Shown here: piece after piece, positions 6,947 to 14,710 of the stretch | Layout of the letters: each line of letters starts with the position of its first letter | How positions within the stretch are numbered: the stretch's first letter is position 1 | Assembly: GCA_965652565.1 (NCBI GenBank) | Contig: CBFGWL010000039.1 | Span: forward strand, 1-25,209 | DNA: 25,209 nucleotides | Source of the DNA: RSA11 sp965652565 | GTDB lineage: Bacteria; Actinomycetota; Thermoleophilia; Solirubrobacterales; 70-9 | Direction of reading: 5' to 3' | The notes under the pieces: generated by a model | Seen by the model: the letters and a program-made list of their open reading frames with translations, nothing else | Database searches by the model: none | What the model was told of the DNA's origin: nothing | Program-made: the position numbers and the translations under genes

Positions 6947-8242
6947 ATGGGCGCGCCTAGGTTCCAACGCATGCTGGACGCGTTGGGGTCCGAGCGGGCA
7001 AGCGTATGGAGCGATGCACTGGTGCGGCTCGCTCGAGCGGTCGATCTCCTTGATCTAGACCGCGGAATCGCGGAGATGCTCGCGCGCCCGCGGTGTGTCG
7101 CGGAGGTGGCGGTGCCGGTGCGCCTCGATTCGGGCGAGCTACACACGTTCGTGGGCTGGCGCGTTCAACACAGCCTCACCGGCGGTCCCGGAAAGGGCGG
7201 CATCCGCTTCCACCCTGACCTGGATCTGGACCACGTCAAGTCGATGGCGATGACGATGACTTGGAAGTGCGCGCTCATGCGGATCCCGCACGGCGGCGCG
7301 AAGGGCGGCGTCCGTTGCGATCCAGGCAGCTTGTCCGAGCGTGAGCTGGAGCGCCTCACCCGCCGCTACGCGAGCGAGATCCTCCCGATCATCGGCCCCG
7401 GGCGCGACATCCCCGCGCCCGACGTGGGCACGGGCGAACGGGAGATGGCCTGGATCATGGACACCTACGCCGCCGGCAGTGGCCGTAGCGCCTGGGACAC
7501 GGTCACCGGAAAGCACGTGGACATGGGCGGGCTGCCTACGCGCCGCGACGCGACCGGTTTCGGCGTGGCCGTAGCGATTCGCGCGATCGCGCGGCGGCGC
7601 GGGCTGCGCTCGCCACTGCGAGTGGCCATAGTCGGCTACGGGGAGGTCGGGCGAGCGGCGGCGCACCACCTGACGGCGGGAGGTGACGCATCGATCGTCG
7701 CGCTGGCCGATGTCTCGGGAGGCCGTGCCGACGGCGCGGGGCTCGATCTCGCGGAGATCGATGCGGAGCTCGACCGGGGAGCGACCCTCGCCGACGCGGA
7801 GGTCGGCGTGCCCGTGGACACAATGGAGGTGCTCACCGCTGACTGCGATGTGCTGGTTCCCGCTGCGGTCGGCGGGATGATCGACGGGGATATCGCGAAG
7901 GCCATCCGAGCGAGCGTCGTCGTCGAGGCAGCGAACGAGCCCACGACGGAGGCCGGCGGCGAGGTGCTCGAGCGCCGTGGGGTCATGGTGGTCCCGGACG
8001 TCATCGCGAACGGCGGGGGCGTCGTCTGCAGCTACCTCGAGGAGGTCGCGGGGGGCAACGGAGAGTTCGCCGCTCACAATCCGCAAGTTCACGAGCGGCG
8101 GATCACGACCGCGATCGAACGCGCGCTCGATGAAACCGTCCGCTTTGCCGAGGAGCTCGACGTGCCGCTGCGCGACGCCGCGCTCGCCATTGCCGTCGAC
8201 CGGGTATCCGGGATACATCAGATGCGAGGCCTGTATCCATGA
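6947..8242 (+). CDS. Glutamate dehydrogenase (Glu/Leu/Phe/Val family)
   Basis: The 431-residue enzyme would oxidatively deaminate glutamate to 2-oxoglutarate and ammonia. The N-terminal ELFV dimerisation/substrate domain has all the family's key residues: Lys83 in GPGKGGIRF, Lys107 in TMTWKCAL, catalytic Lys119 in PHGGAKGGV and Asp159 in PAPDVGT. These sit at a constant offset of six from Lys89, Lys113, Lys125 and Asp165 of the clostridial enzyme. The nucleotide-binding domain follows, with IVGYGEVG near residue 228. Where the consensus has GGS in the substrate segment, this protein has the usual GRxxATG style as RRDATGFGV. Length is standard. Cofactor preference is not assigned. The ATG at 6947 is used. 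Its stop overlaps the start of proline dehydrogenase (ATGA), so the two are translationally coupled and it probably completes proline breakdown. Confidence 0.93.
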   Translation: MGAPRFQRMLDALGSERASVWSDALVRLARAVDLLDLDRGIAEMLARPRCVAEVAVPVRLDSGELHTFVGWRVQHSLTGGPGKGGIRFHPDLDLDHVKSMAMTMTWKCALMRIPHGGAKGGVRCDPGSLSERELERLTRRYASEILPIIGPGRDIPAPDVGTGEREMAWIMDTYAAGSGRSAWDTVTGKHVDMGGLPTRRDATGFGVAVAIRAIARRRGLRSPLRVAIVGYGEVGRAAAHHLTAGGDASIVALADVSGGRADGAGLDLAEIDAELDRGATLADAEVGVPVDTMEVLTADCDVLVPAAVGGMIDGDIAKAIRASVVVEAANEPTTEAGGEVLERRGVMVVPDVIANGGGVVCSYLEEVAGGNGEFAAHNPQVHERRITTAIERALDETVRFAEELDVPLRDAALAIAVDRVSGIHQMRGLYP

Positions 8243-9582
8243 AACGCGCGGTGATGCCCGAGGAGGCCTCCGTGCGTGCCATCGGCGAGCGGCTCCTGAA
8301 GGCGATGCCCTCACCGGGCCGCTCGCCACGGCGCCTGGCTGAGGAGCGGATGATGGGCCGCCTCGCCGAGGAGCCAGAGACCAAGGCGGCCCTGTTTCGC
8401 CTGGTCGACGTGGCGCCCATGTGCCGTGACAAGGCCGAGCTCGCCGCCCACCTCGGCGCCCTCGTCGACGAGGTCGACGAGCCCCCGCGCCCTGTGGCGC
8501 TCGCGGCGAGTATGGGCAGGCGCCGTGCCACGAGCCCTGTCGTCGGCGCCTTCGCCGCCCAGGCCGTGAAGGCGATGGCCGGGCGTTTCATCATCGGCAC
8601 CGACGTCGCGGCAGCCGCGTCCGAGCTGCGGCGCCTGTGGGGCAGCGGCGTTGCCAGCACCGTCGATCTCCTGGGCGAAGCCACGGTCACGGAGTCCGAG
8701 GCCGATCGCTATGCCCAGCGGTGCCTGGATGCGCTCGACGGTCTCGCGCAACAGGCGGAGTCCTGGCCCGAAGGTGGTCCCTCGCCCGAGGATCGTCACG
8801 GTTCTCTCCCGCGCGTGAACCTGTCGGTGAAGGTGTCCGCGCTGACGCCGGAGATCCGTCAGGACGACCCCCGGAGGGGTGTGGAGTCGGCCCGCCCGCG
8901 GCTGCGGGCGCTCATGCGGCACGCCCGATCCCTCGGTGCCCATCTGCACGTCGACATGGAGTCGCTGGAGAGTCGTGAGACCGTGACGACATTGGTCCGT
9001 GAGGTGCTTGCCGAGCCGGAGTTCCGGCAGGCGCCGTCGGCGGGCATCGTCCTGCAGGCCTACCTGCTTGATTCGCCTGCGCAGCTCGATGCGTGGATCG
9101 ACTGGGTGGAGCGAACCCAGCGCGACACCCCGCTCACGGTCCGCCTGGTGAAGGGGGCCTACTGGGACCACGAGGTCGTCGAGGCCGCCGAAGCTGGCTG
9201 GGATGTGCCCGTGTTCTCGGACCGCGCCGCGTGCGACCGGAACTTCGAGGAGCTCACACGCCGGCTGATCGGTCGCGCGGATCTCCTGCGACCCGCGATC
9301 GCGTCACACAACCTGCGCTCGGTTGCCCACGCGATCGCGACCGCGGAAGCCGAATCGGCCGAGGACGTCCTGGAGCTGCAGGTGCTGCGCGGTCTAGGCG
9401 ACGATCTCCAGGACGCCCTGGCGCGGCTGGGTCACCGTGTGCGCACCTACTGTCCCGTCGGGGATCTGGTGGCGGGCATGGCGTACCTGGTTCGCCGGCT
9501 GCTCGAGAACACGTCCAACGACTCCTTCCTACGCCTGCGGGCGACCGCATCCGATCCCGCGACCCTCCTGGCGGCGCCATGA
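8239..9582 (+). CDS. Proline dehydrogenase (PutA-type PRODH domain, stand-alone)
   Basis: This 447-residue flavoenzyme would oxidise proline to 1-pyrroline-5-carboxylate. An N-terminal helical arm (about 1-120, with FRLVDVAP and MAGRFIIG) matches the region preceding the PRODH barrel in PutA. The barrel runs from about residue 190 to 435: NLSVKVSAL (Lys198), HVDMES, VRLVKGAYWDHEV (301-313), ASHNLRS, QVLRGLGD, Y404 in TYCPVGD and YLVRRLLENTSNDSF. Arg419/Arg420 correspond to the proline-carboxylate-binding arginines 555/556 of E. coli PutA, with the same 15-residue distance from the conserved tyrosine. It is longer than the roughly 300-residue stand-alone PRODHs and looks like the first half of a split PutA. 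Start ATG 8239 overlaps the GDH stop; its own stop overlaps the next start. Confidence 0.92.
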   Translation: MKRAVMPEEASVRAIGERLLKAMPSPGRSPRRLAEERMMGRLAEEPETKAALFRLVDVAPMCRDKAELAAHLGALVDEVDEPPRPVALAASMGRRRATSPVVGAFAAQAVKAMAGRFIIGTDVAAAASELRRLWGSGVASTVDLLGEATVTESEADRYAQRCLDALDGLAQQAESWPEGGPSPEDRHGSLPRVNLSVKVSALTPEIRQDDPRRGVESARPRLRALMRHARSLGAHLHVDMESLESRETVTTLVREVLAEPEFRQAPSAGIVLQAYLLDSPAQLDAWIDWVERTQRDTPLTVRLVKGAYWDHEVVEAAEAGWDVPVFSDRAACDRNFEELTRRLIGRADLLRPAIASHNLRSVAHAIATAEAESAEDVLELQVLRGLGDDLQDALARLGHRVRTYCPVGDLVAGMAYLVRRLLENTSNDSFLRLRATASDPATLLAAP

Positions 9583-11138
9583 GCGGGTTCGTCAACGAAC
9601 CGCTCGCCGAGCTTCGTCGCGAAAGCGTCCGCGCGGCGCTCATCGACGGCCTGGCAGCGCTCGATGCACGCCTGCCGTTGGAGGTCCCGGTGATCGTCAA
9701 CGGTGACCGGCGCCGGAGCACCGACCTGCACTCCGACGATCCGGCCCAGCCGGAGCGCACCGTCGCGGTGGCTGCCCTGGCGAGTCGTGACGAGGTCGGC
9801 GACGCCGTGGCGGCCGCAGCGTCCGCTCGGCCACAGTGGGGCGAGCTTTCCGCCGGCGAGCGAGGAAGCGTCCTCGCGGCAGCGGCGCAGCTCATGCGCG
9901 AGCGACGCGCCGAGCTCACGGCGCTCGTCCTGCGCGAAGCCGGCAAACCCTGGGCGGACGCCGACGCCGAGGTATGCGAGGCGATCGACTTCATCGAGTA
10001 CTACCGCCGGCTCGCGGTAAGCCTGGACGACCCGCCGCCGCTCATCCAGCCGCCTGGCGAGCGCAACGAGATGCGCTACGTGCCGCGCGGCGTCGTCGGC
10101 GTGATCGCGCCTTGGAACTTCCCCGTGGCGATCTCGACGGGGATGGTTGTCGCCGGTCTGGCCAGTGGCAACGGCGTCGTCTACAAGCCGGCGGAGCAGA
10201 CGCCGGGCTGCGCTCTCGCGATCACGGAGATCCTGCTCGACGCAGGCGTGCCGCCGGCAGCGTTGTCGCTCCTGCCGGGAGGCGATGAGCCCGGTATCGC
10301 GCTGGTCGAGCATCCCGGCGTTCACACGATCGCCTTCACGGGATCCTGCGAAGCCGGGCTCGCGATCACCCGCGCCGCCGCAACGCCGGTCCCCGGGCAG
10401 AAGCATCTGAAGCGCGTCGTCGCGGAGATGGGCGGGAAGAATTGCGTCCTGGTCGACTCGGATGCTGATCTCGACGAGGTGGTGCCGGCCGTGTGCTCCT
10501 CGGCGTTCGGCTTCGCCGGGCAGAAGTGCTCGGCCGCGTCGCGCCTGCTCGTCCACGAGGCCGTTGCGGAGTCGCTCGCCGAGCGGCTCGCCGGCGCCGT
10601 CCGGTCCATGCTCACCGCGGCGCCCGAGCGGTTCGGCGTGGACCTGGGCCCGCTGATCGACCGCGAGTCGACCGCGCGTTTCGACCGCTATCTGGAGCTC
10701 GGGCAAAACGAGGGCGAGCTGCTCGCGCTCGGGACGCCGGCGTCAGAGCCGGGCCACTTCCGCCCGCCCGCGATCCTCGCGAGCCTGCCGTCCGGCTCGA
10801 GCATCCTTACCGATGAGATCTTCGCTCCGCTGCTTGCGTTCGAGGTCGTGCCGAGCATCGACGCGGCGTGCGAAGCCGTCGAGGACTCGCCGTTCGCTCT
10901 CACCGGCGGGCTCTTCTCCAGGAATCCGGACACCGTGGCGATGGTCGAGCGCCGGCTCCCCGTCGGCAACCTCTACGTGAACCGAGGCACCACTGGCGCC
11001 GTCGTAGGTCGCCAGCCGTTTGGCGGGAATCGTCTCTCCGGCTCCGGCACCAAGGCCGGTGGCCCCGACTACCTCCTGTCGTTCGTCGAACCGCGCGTTG
11101 TGACCGAGAACAAGGTGCGGCACGGCCTCGTCGTCTGA
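9579..11138 (+). CDS. L-glutamate gamma-semialdehyde (P5C) dehydrogenase
   Basis: The 519-residue aldehyde dehydrogenase would convert P5C/glutamate semialdehyde to glutamate with NAD+. Catalytic elements are all present: Asn180 in APWNFPVA, Glu283 in EMGGKN, Cys317 in GQKCSA, plus the nucleotide-site FTGS at 253-256. The C-terminal YVNRGTTGAVVGRQPFGG is diagnostic of the P5CDH/RocA/PutA branch rather than generic aldehyde dehydrogenases. The N-terminal region (NEPLAELR, then P.VING) also matches that branch. The ATG at 9579 overlaps the PRODH stop as ATGA, so translation is probably by termination-reinitiation. The reading frame stays open upstream into the PRODH gene, but that upstream part is a shadow. 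A 67-bp gap to the aminotransferase contains a small dyad. Confidence 0.94.
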   Translation: MSGFVNEPLAELRRESVRAALIDGLAALDARLPLEVPVIVNGDRRRSTDLHSDDPAQPERTVAVAALASRDEVGDAVAAAASARPQWGELSAGERGSVLAAAAQLMRERRAELTALVLREAGKPWADADAEVCEAIDFIEYYRRLAVSLDDPPPLIQPPGERNEMRYVPRGVVGVIAPWNFPVAISTGMVVAGLASGNGVVYKPAEQTPGCALAITEILLDAGVPPAALSLLPGGDEPGIALVEHPGVHTIAFTGSCEAGLAITRAAATPVPGQKHLKRVVAEMGGKNCVLVDSDADLDEVVPAVCSSAFGFAGQKCSAASRLLVHEAVAESLAERLAGAVRSMLTAAPERFGVDLGPLIDRESTARFDRYLELGQNEGELLALGTPASEPGHFRPPAILASLPSGSSILTDEIFAPLLAFEVVPSIDAACEAVEDSPFALTGGLFSRNPDTVAMVERRLPVGNLYVNRGTTGAVVGRQPFGGNRLSGSGTKAGGPDYLLSFVEPRVVTENKVRHGLVV

Positions 11139-11161
11139 CCGCTCGGTTCGGACACCCTTCG

Positions 11162-11181
11162 CAACCCTCCCCGCGAGGTTG
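11162..11181. other. Small inverted repeat between P5CDH and aminotransferase
   Basis: CAACC (11162-11166) and GGTTG (11177-11181) form a five-base dyad with a GC-rich 10-base spacer. No T tract follows. The right arm runs into GTTGTGACG (11178-11186), a motif also present before GDH. It could be an operator or a weak attenuator; evidence is slight. Confidence 0.25.
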
Positions 11182-11205
11182 TGACGGCTGTTGGTTACGC
11201 CGCCC

Positions 11206-12543
11206 ATGCAGGCCCGTTTGACTGAGTCTGTGGCGAAAGCGGCGCACACCGACACCCCTACCGCCGCCGTCGCGGCCGGTGGCGTACTCGGCGAGGCCTC
11301 CAACGACCGGGAATCCCGCGCGCTCTTCGATCGGCTGCAGCGCCGCATGCCGGGCGCCAACACCCGGACCGCCACGTTCTACCGGCCGTATCCGCTCGCG
11401 ATCGACCGAGGCGAGGGAGCGTACGTTTGGGATGCCGACGGCAACCGGTTCCTCGATCTCCTGAACAACTACACGTCCCTGATTCACGGCCACGCCGCCC
11501 CGGCGATCACCGAGGCGATCCGCAGGGAGGCGGAGCGGGGCACCGTCTTTCCTGCCCCCACAAAGCTCCAGGCCGAGCTCGCCGAGCGGATCTGCGAGCG
11601 CGTCGACTCGGTGGAAATGGTGCGGTTCACCAACTCCGGGACCGAGGCTGGAATGCACGCGGTCCGCTGTGCTCGGGCAGCGACCGGCCGCTCGCTGGTC
11701 GTCAAGGCGCGCAGCGGCTACCACGGATCCTGGGATGGATTGCCGAGCTCCGAGAGCGAGACCGCCGGCATTCCGCCGGCGAACCTCGAGCAGATCCTGT
11801 GGGTCGACTACAACTCCGTCGGCGACCTTGAGCGGGTCATGGCCGAGCATGGCGACCGGGTGGCGGCCATCGTGCTCGAGCCGGTCCTCGGGTGCGCAGT
11901 CATTCCAGCTACCGCCGAGTTCTTTCAGGCCGCGGCCCGGCTGGCCCGCGAGTCCAGCGCCCTCTTCGTGGTTGACGAGGTCGTCACCCTGCGGCTGGCT
12001 CACGCCGGTTATCAGGCGGAGCTCGGGGTCAGCGCGGACCTCACGACCTTCGGCAAGCTGATCGGAGGAGGTCTGCCGATCGGCGCGTTCGGCGGGCGTC
12101 GCGATCTGATGGAGCTCTACGACCCGCGTCGCGCGGGCGCGATCGAGCACCACGGAACGTTCAACGGCAACGGCCTAGCGATGGCCGCCGGGGTGGCATC
12201 CCTCGACCTGCTCACGGCGGATGAGATCCAGCGCATCAACGGGCTCGGCGCGTGGCTCGCGGCCTCGCTTCGCCAGTCGATCGCGGAGACCGGGCTCACG
12301 GCCCAGGTCACGGAGTCCGGCTCGCTGGTCCAGGTGCACTTCGTTGACTCGCCCCCGGCGAGCGGCGCCGACATCCGGCCCGGGGCCGAGGAGCTGGCGC
12401 GCTTTCATCGCGCCGCGCTCGCCTGTGGGGTCTACATCGCACCGCGCGGTGAGCTCAACCTGACGACCGCGATGGACGAGGGCCTCGTCGCCGATGCGGC
12501 GGAGCGCCTCGCAGCGGCGCTCGCGATGGTCGCGGCCGTTTGA
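11206..12543 (+). CDS. Class-III aminotransferase, glutamate-1-semialdehyde aminomutase-like
   Basis: This 445-residue PLP enzyme belongs to the fold-type I class-III aminotransferases, nearest in motif style to COG0001. Motifs seen: SGTEAGMHAVRCARA (144-158, cofactor phosphate), SGYHGSWDG (170-178), VVDEVV with Asp257, and GKLIGGGLPIGAFGG with the Schiff-base Lys284. It differs from true HemL: the segment after the Asp is DEVVTLRLAHAGYQ rather than DEVMTGFR, and EPVLGCAVIP replaces EPVAGN. Its place behind proline/glutamate genes suggests catabolic transamination of an omega- or beta-amino acid or a semialdehyde, but the substrate is unknown. An ATG at 11206 is used; an upstream in-frame TTG at 11191 and a GTG at 11230 are alternatives and no clear Shine-Dalgarno decides. 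It is convergent with PucR, 6 bp apart. Confidence 0.87.
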   Translation: MQARLTESVAKAAHTDTPTAAVAAGGVLGEASNDRESRALFDRLQRRMPGANTRTATFYRPYPLAIDRGEGAYVWDADGNRFLDLLNNYTSLIHGHAAPAITEAIRREAERGTVFPAPTKLQAELAERICERVDSVEMVRFTNSGTEAGMHAVRCARAATGRSLVVKARSGYHGSWDGLPSSESETAGIPPANLEQILWVDYNSVGDLERVMAEHGDRVAAIVLEPVLGCAVIPATAEFFQAAARLARESSALFVVDEVVTLRLAHAGYQAELGVSADLTTFGKLIGGGLPIGAFGGRRDLMELYDPRRAGAIEHHGTFNGNGLAMAAGVASLDLLTADEIQRINGLGAWLAASLRQSIAETGLTAQVTESGSLVQVHFVDSPPASGADIRPGAEELARFHRAALACGVYIAPRGELNLTTAMDEGLVADAAERLAAALAMVAAV

Positions 12544-12549
12544 GCTGCT

Positions 12550-13842
12550 CTACGCGACGCGCGCCGGCTGGGCTGCGTACGCGCCGTCTCCTGTCGCCGT
12601 GAGCGGGTATGCGCCGATTATCCGGGCGAGCTTCAACCCCAGATGCAGCGTCAGGCGGTCGTGGCCGGAGCGCAGATCGACGCCGGCGATCTCCTCGATG
12701 CGATGCAGCCGGTAGTACAGGCTTCCCCGTGCCAGATAGAGCGCGGCCGCCGTCGCCTGCGCGTCGCCGGCTAGATCGAGGTACGTCTCGAGCGTGTGGA
12801 GCAGCATCTCGCTGCTCGGCCGGTCGAGTAGCTCGCGGATCGCGCGCGGGATCACCGCGGTGTCCTGCTCGTGCGTGTCCGGCGGGACGAGCAGCCGGTA
12901 GATGCCGATGTCGGCCCAGGCGAGCACGTCGGGAACCTGCGGGACCCGGGCGGCGACGGTAGCCGCCTGCGCCGCTTCTTTGTAGGAGAGCGGCGCGCCG
13001 GCGAGCGACTTGACGATCGACCCGATTCCGATCGCGATGCCCCAGTCCTCCTGGTGCGTGACCTCTTCCAGCTCCTCGCGGAGCGTGTTGGCGAGATCCT
13101 CCAGGTGATCCTCCAGCCAGCGCTGGTCCTTGTGGCCCACCAGCACCACCGCCTCATCGGCCCGGGCCACGGCGAGGTGACGCCCCGCGACCTCCCGCTC
13201 AAACCCGCGAAGCCCGCGGCTCAAGAGGACCGAGACCGTGGCGTCGACCGCGTCACCGGCCGGGGGCACGGCGAGCGCAACGAGCGCGGCGGCCGAGGCG
13301 CCCTCATCGAAGGCCCCCGCGTCCAGCAACGCTGCGGCCGCGTCGCACGAGATCGCCGGGTCATCGCTGAGTAGGTCGCTTACCCGGGCGCGCATCTGAA
13401 ACTCCGCGGCCTTCGATCCGTGTCGACTGATCACGTCGCCCACCGCGGCCGCCACGTCGACAACCAGGTCGGTCTCCTCGGGCCCGAGTGCCGTGTCGCC
13501 CTCGATGATCCACAGAAACCCGATCGTGCGGTCCTCGTCGGTCACCGGCTGACAGAGGCGAGCGTCCAGGCCGATCTCGCGGTTCGCGGGGATTCGAATG
13601 GCATCCGGTCCGGCGTCCGAAGTCACGCCTTGATCGCGCAGGTAGGCGACGGCTTCGGGAGGGGCCTCGCGGCTGAGGATGCTCACGGTGCGAACCCGAT
13701 CCGTCGCGTCAGGCGGCTGCGGGCTGTGGGCGAGAGGACGGAGGTCGACGTCGTCGACTACGACGGGGCGGCCCAAGCGCGCCGCCAGCGAGTCGACCAG
13801 CCTCTGAAGGCCGACGATCGGCTCCCGACCTGGGGTGACCAT
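12550..13842 (-). CDS. PucR-family transcriptional regulator
   Basis: The 430-residue protein has the PucR/CdaR layout: an N-terminal sensory region (about 1-145, containing a GAF-like GFLWIIEGD stretch), a central CdaR GGDEF-like domain (about 180-315, with LVALAVPP and WGIAIGIGS), and a C-terminal PucR helix-turn-helix (about 347-406). The latter carries the diagnostic LHTLETYLDLAGDAQATAAA run followed by SLYYRLHRIEEIAGVDL. Family members include Bacillus PutR, a proline-responsive activator of putBCP, so a role controlling the neighbouring proline operon is reasonable but inferred. The start ATG at 13842-13840 has no clear ribosome binding site. The promoter must lie in the AT-richer 100-bp spacer shared with the divergent XRE-cupin gene. 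Confidence 0.88.
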   Translation of the reverse strand: MVTPGREPIVGLQRLVDSLAARLGRPVVVDDVDLRPLAHSPQPPDATDRVRTVSILSREAPPEAVAYLRDQGVTSDAGPDAIRIPANREIGLDARLCQPVTDEDRTIGFLWIIEGDTALGPEETDLVVDVAAAVGDVISRHGSKAAEFQMRARVSDLLSDDPAISCDAAAALLDAGAFDEGASAAALVALAVPPAGDAVDATVSVLLSRGLRGFEREVAGRHLAVARADEAVVLVGHKDQRWLEDHLEDLANTLREELEEVTHQEDWGIAIGIGSIVKSLAGAPLSYKEAAQAATVAARVPQVPDVLAWADIGIYRLLVPPDTHEQDTAVIPRAIRELLDRPSSEMLLHTLETYLDLAGDAQATAAALYLARGSLYYRLHRIEEIAGVDLRSGHDRLTLHLGLKLARIIGAYPLTATGDGAYAAQPARVA

Positions 13843-13942
13843 GATTCGTATTACAACACAAATGCTTAGCTATGGCGAACGTCGTGACGGGAATCGACCA
13901 CGAACATGCGAGCCGTCTTAATCTGGACTAAACTCGCATTCG
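13843..13942. promoter_or_regulatory. Divergent promoter region between PucR and XRE-cupin genes
   Basis: This 100-bp spacer is clearly richer in A/T than its surroundings. On the plus strand TAAACT (13929-13934) resembles a -10 box and ends 8 bases before the XRE-cupin ATG, a spacing typical of leaderless transcripts. On the minus strand TAATAC (13853-13848) lies 5 bases before the PucR ATG, again close enough for a leaderless start. No convincing -35 box is seen for either. GTCGTGACG at 13881-13889 resembles GTTGTGACG found ahead of GDH and the aminotransferase. Confidence 0.45.
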
Positions 13943-14557
13943 ATGACGCCTAACCACACCAGCGACGGCGATGGAGCTGCGCCGGAGACCGCGGAAGACC
14001 TCACAGCGGTCCGCCAAGCGCTTGGCAGCAGGCTTCGGAAGCTGCGACAGGACCGCGAGCTGAGCGTCCGCGCCGTCGCCGACGAGTCGGGCGTGAGCGC
14101 CGGATTCATCTCGCAGGTCGAGAACGGGCACGTGATGCCGTCGGTGGCGACCCTGATCCGTCTCGCGTCAGCCCTCTCGACGCGCGTCGGTGATCTGTTC
14201 GATCAGCTGCAGGCGGCCGGCAAGGTCGTGCGCGCGGATGAGCGTCCCACGTATCCGTTAAAGGAGCATGGGGTCCGCGACGAGATCCTCTCCGCCGACA
14301 GCACGGGAGAGATCGAGGTGCTGCGGAGCGTTATCGACCCGGGTGCATCAACCGGGAGCGAGCCTTACGTCCATGGGACCCGCGTCGAGGTCGTCCACGT
14401 GCTGAGCGGGGAGATCGAGATCACCCTGGGTCACGAGGTGCTCCAGCTCGGCACCGGTGACTCGATCACCTTCTCCGGCGAGGTCCCGCACGGGGCCGCG
14501 AACAAGGGCACGACCCCGGCGGAGCTGATCTGGATCACGACGCCGGCCGGGTACTGA
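13943..14557 (+). CDS. XRE-family regulator with C-terminal cupin sensor
   Basis: The 204-residue product has an N-terminal Cro/C1-type helix-turn-helix (about residues 25-85: GSRLRKLRQDRELSVRAVAD, then SGVSAGFISQVENGHVMPS and a third helix ATLIRLASAL). A short linker leads to a cupin_2 barrel (about 125-200: EPYVHGTRVEVVHVLSGEIE, then LGTGDSITFSGEVPHGAAN). This HTH-cupin arrangement is that of the PuuR-like regulators of small-molecule catabolism, where the cupin binds the ligand. It stands divergent from PucR and 153 bp ahead of the ABC-HyuAB operon in the same direction, so that operon is its most likely target. A -10-like box lies so close to the ATG that the message may be leaderless. 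Confidence 0.9.
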   Translation: MTPNHTSDGDGAAPETAEDLTAVRQALGSRLRKLRQDRELSVRAVADESGVSAGFISQVENGHVMPSVATLIRLASALSTRVGDLFDQLQAAGKVVRADERPTYPLKEHGVRDEILSADSTGEIEVLRSVIDPGASTGSEPYVHGTRVEVVHVLSGEIEITLGHEVLQLGTGDSITFSGEVPHGAANKGTTPAELIWITTPAGY

Positions 14558-14589
14558 TGGGTCGCTTGGGACATCTGTCAAGGCGGGAC

Positions 14590-14611
14590 GGGCAGAGTTC
14601 GTCACCTGCCC
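14590..14611 (+). other. Hairpin after the XRE-cupin gene
   Basis: GGGCAG (14590-14595) and CTGCCC (14606-14611) are perfect six-base arms around a 10-base loop, starting 32 bp after the XRE-cupin stop. No T tract follows, so it is at best a weak terminator or a structured leader element for the ABC operon. Confidence 0.3.
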
Positions 14612-14652
14612 ATGGAACGGGGGGCAGTCGCCACCTACGGTGCGACCAACGT

Positions 14653-14666
14653 GTCGCCACGGCGAC
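14653..14666. promoter_or_regulatory. 14-bp dyad upstream of the ABC-HyuAB operon
   Basis: GTCGCC (14653-14658) and GGCGAC (14661-14666) are exact reverse complements around a two-base AC spacer, 44 bp before the lipoprotein start. This size suits a dimeric HTH regulator such as the adjacent XRE-cupin protein. In so GC-rich a genome a chance dyad of this kind is also possible. Confidence 0.3.
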
Positions 14667-14699
14667 GAGCTGAGCGCAACTCGCTCACGGAACACCACC

Positions 14700-14706
14700 A
14701 GGGGAG
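14700..14706 (+). promoter_or_regulatory. Shine-Dalgarno AGGGGAG setting the lipoprotein start
   Basis: AGGGGAG lies 4 bases before the ATG at 14711. It supports that start over the frame's upstream extension to 14612, which would bury the signal peptide. Confidence 0.65.
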
Positions 14707-14710
14707 AGGA

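Noticed and set aside
9093..9578. Upstream extension of the P5CDH frame into the PRODH gene
   Set aside because: It is out of frame with the strongly supported PRODH sequence and its translation is arginine-rich. The overlap ATGA start explains the gene.
11206..12543. Naming the aminotransferase hemL (heme biosynthesis)
   Set aside because: Key stretches differ from HemL (DEVVTLRL, EPVLGC) and the neighbours are catabolic.
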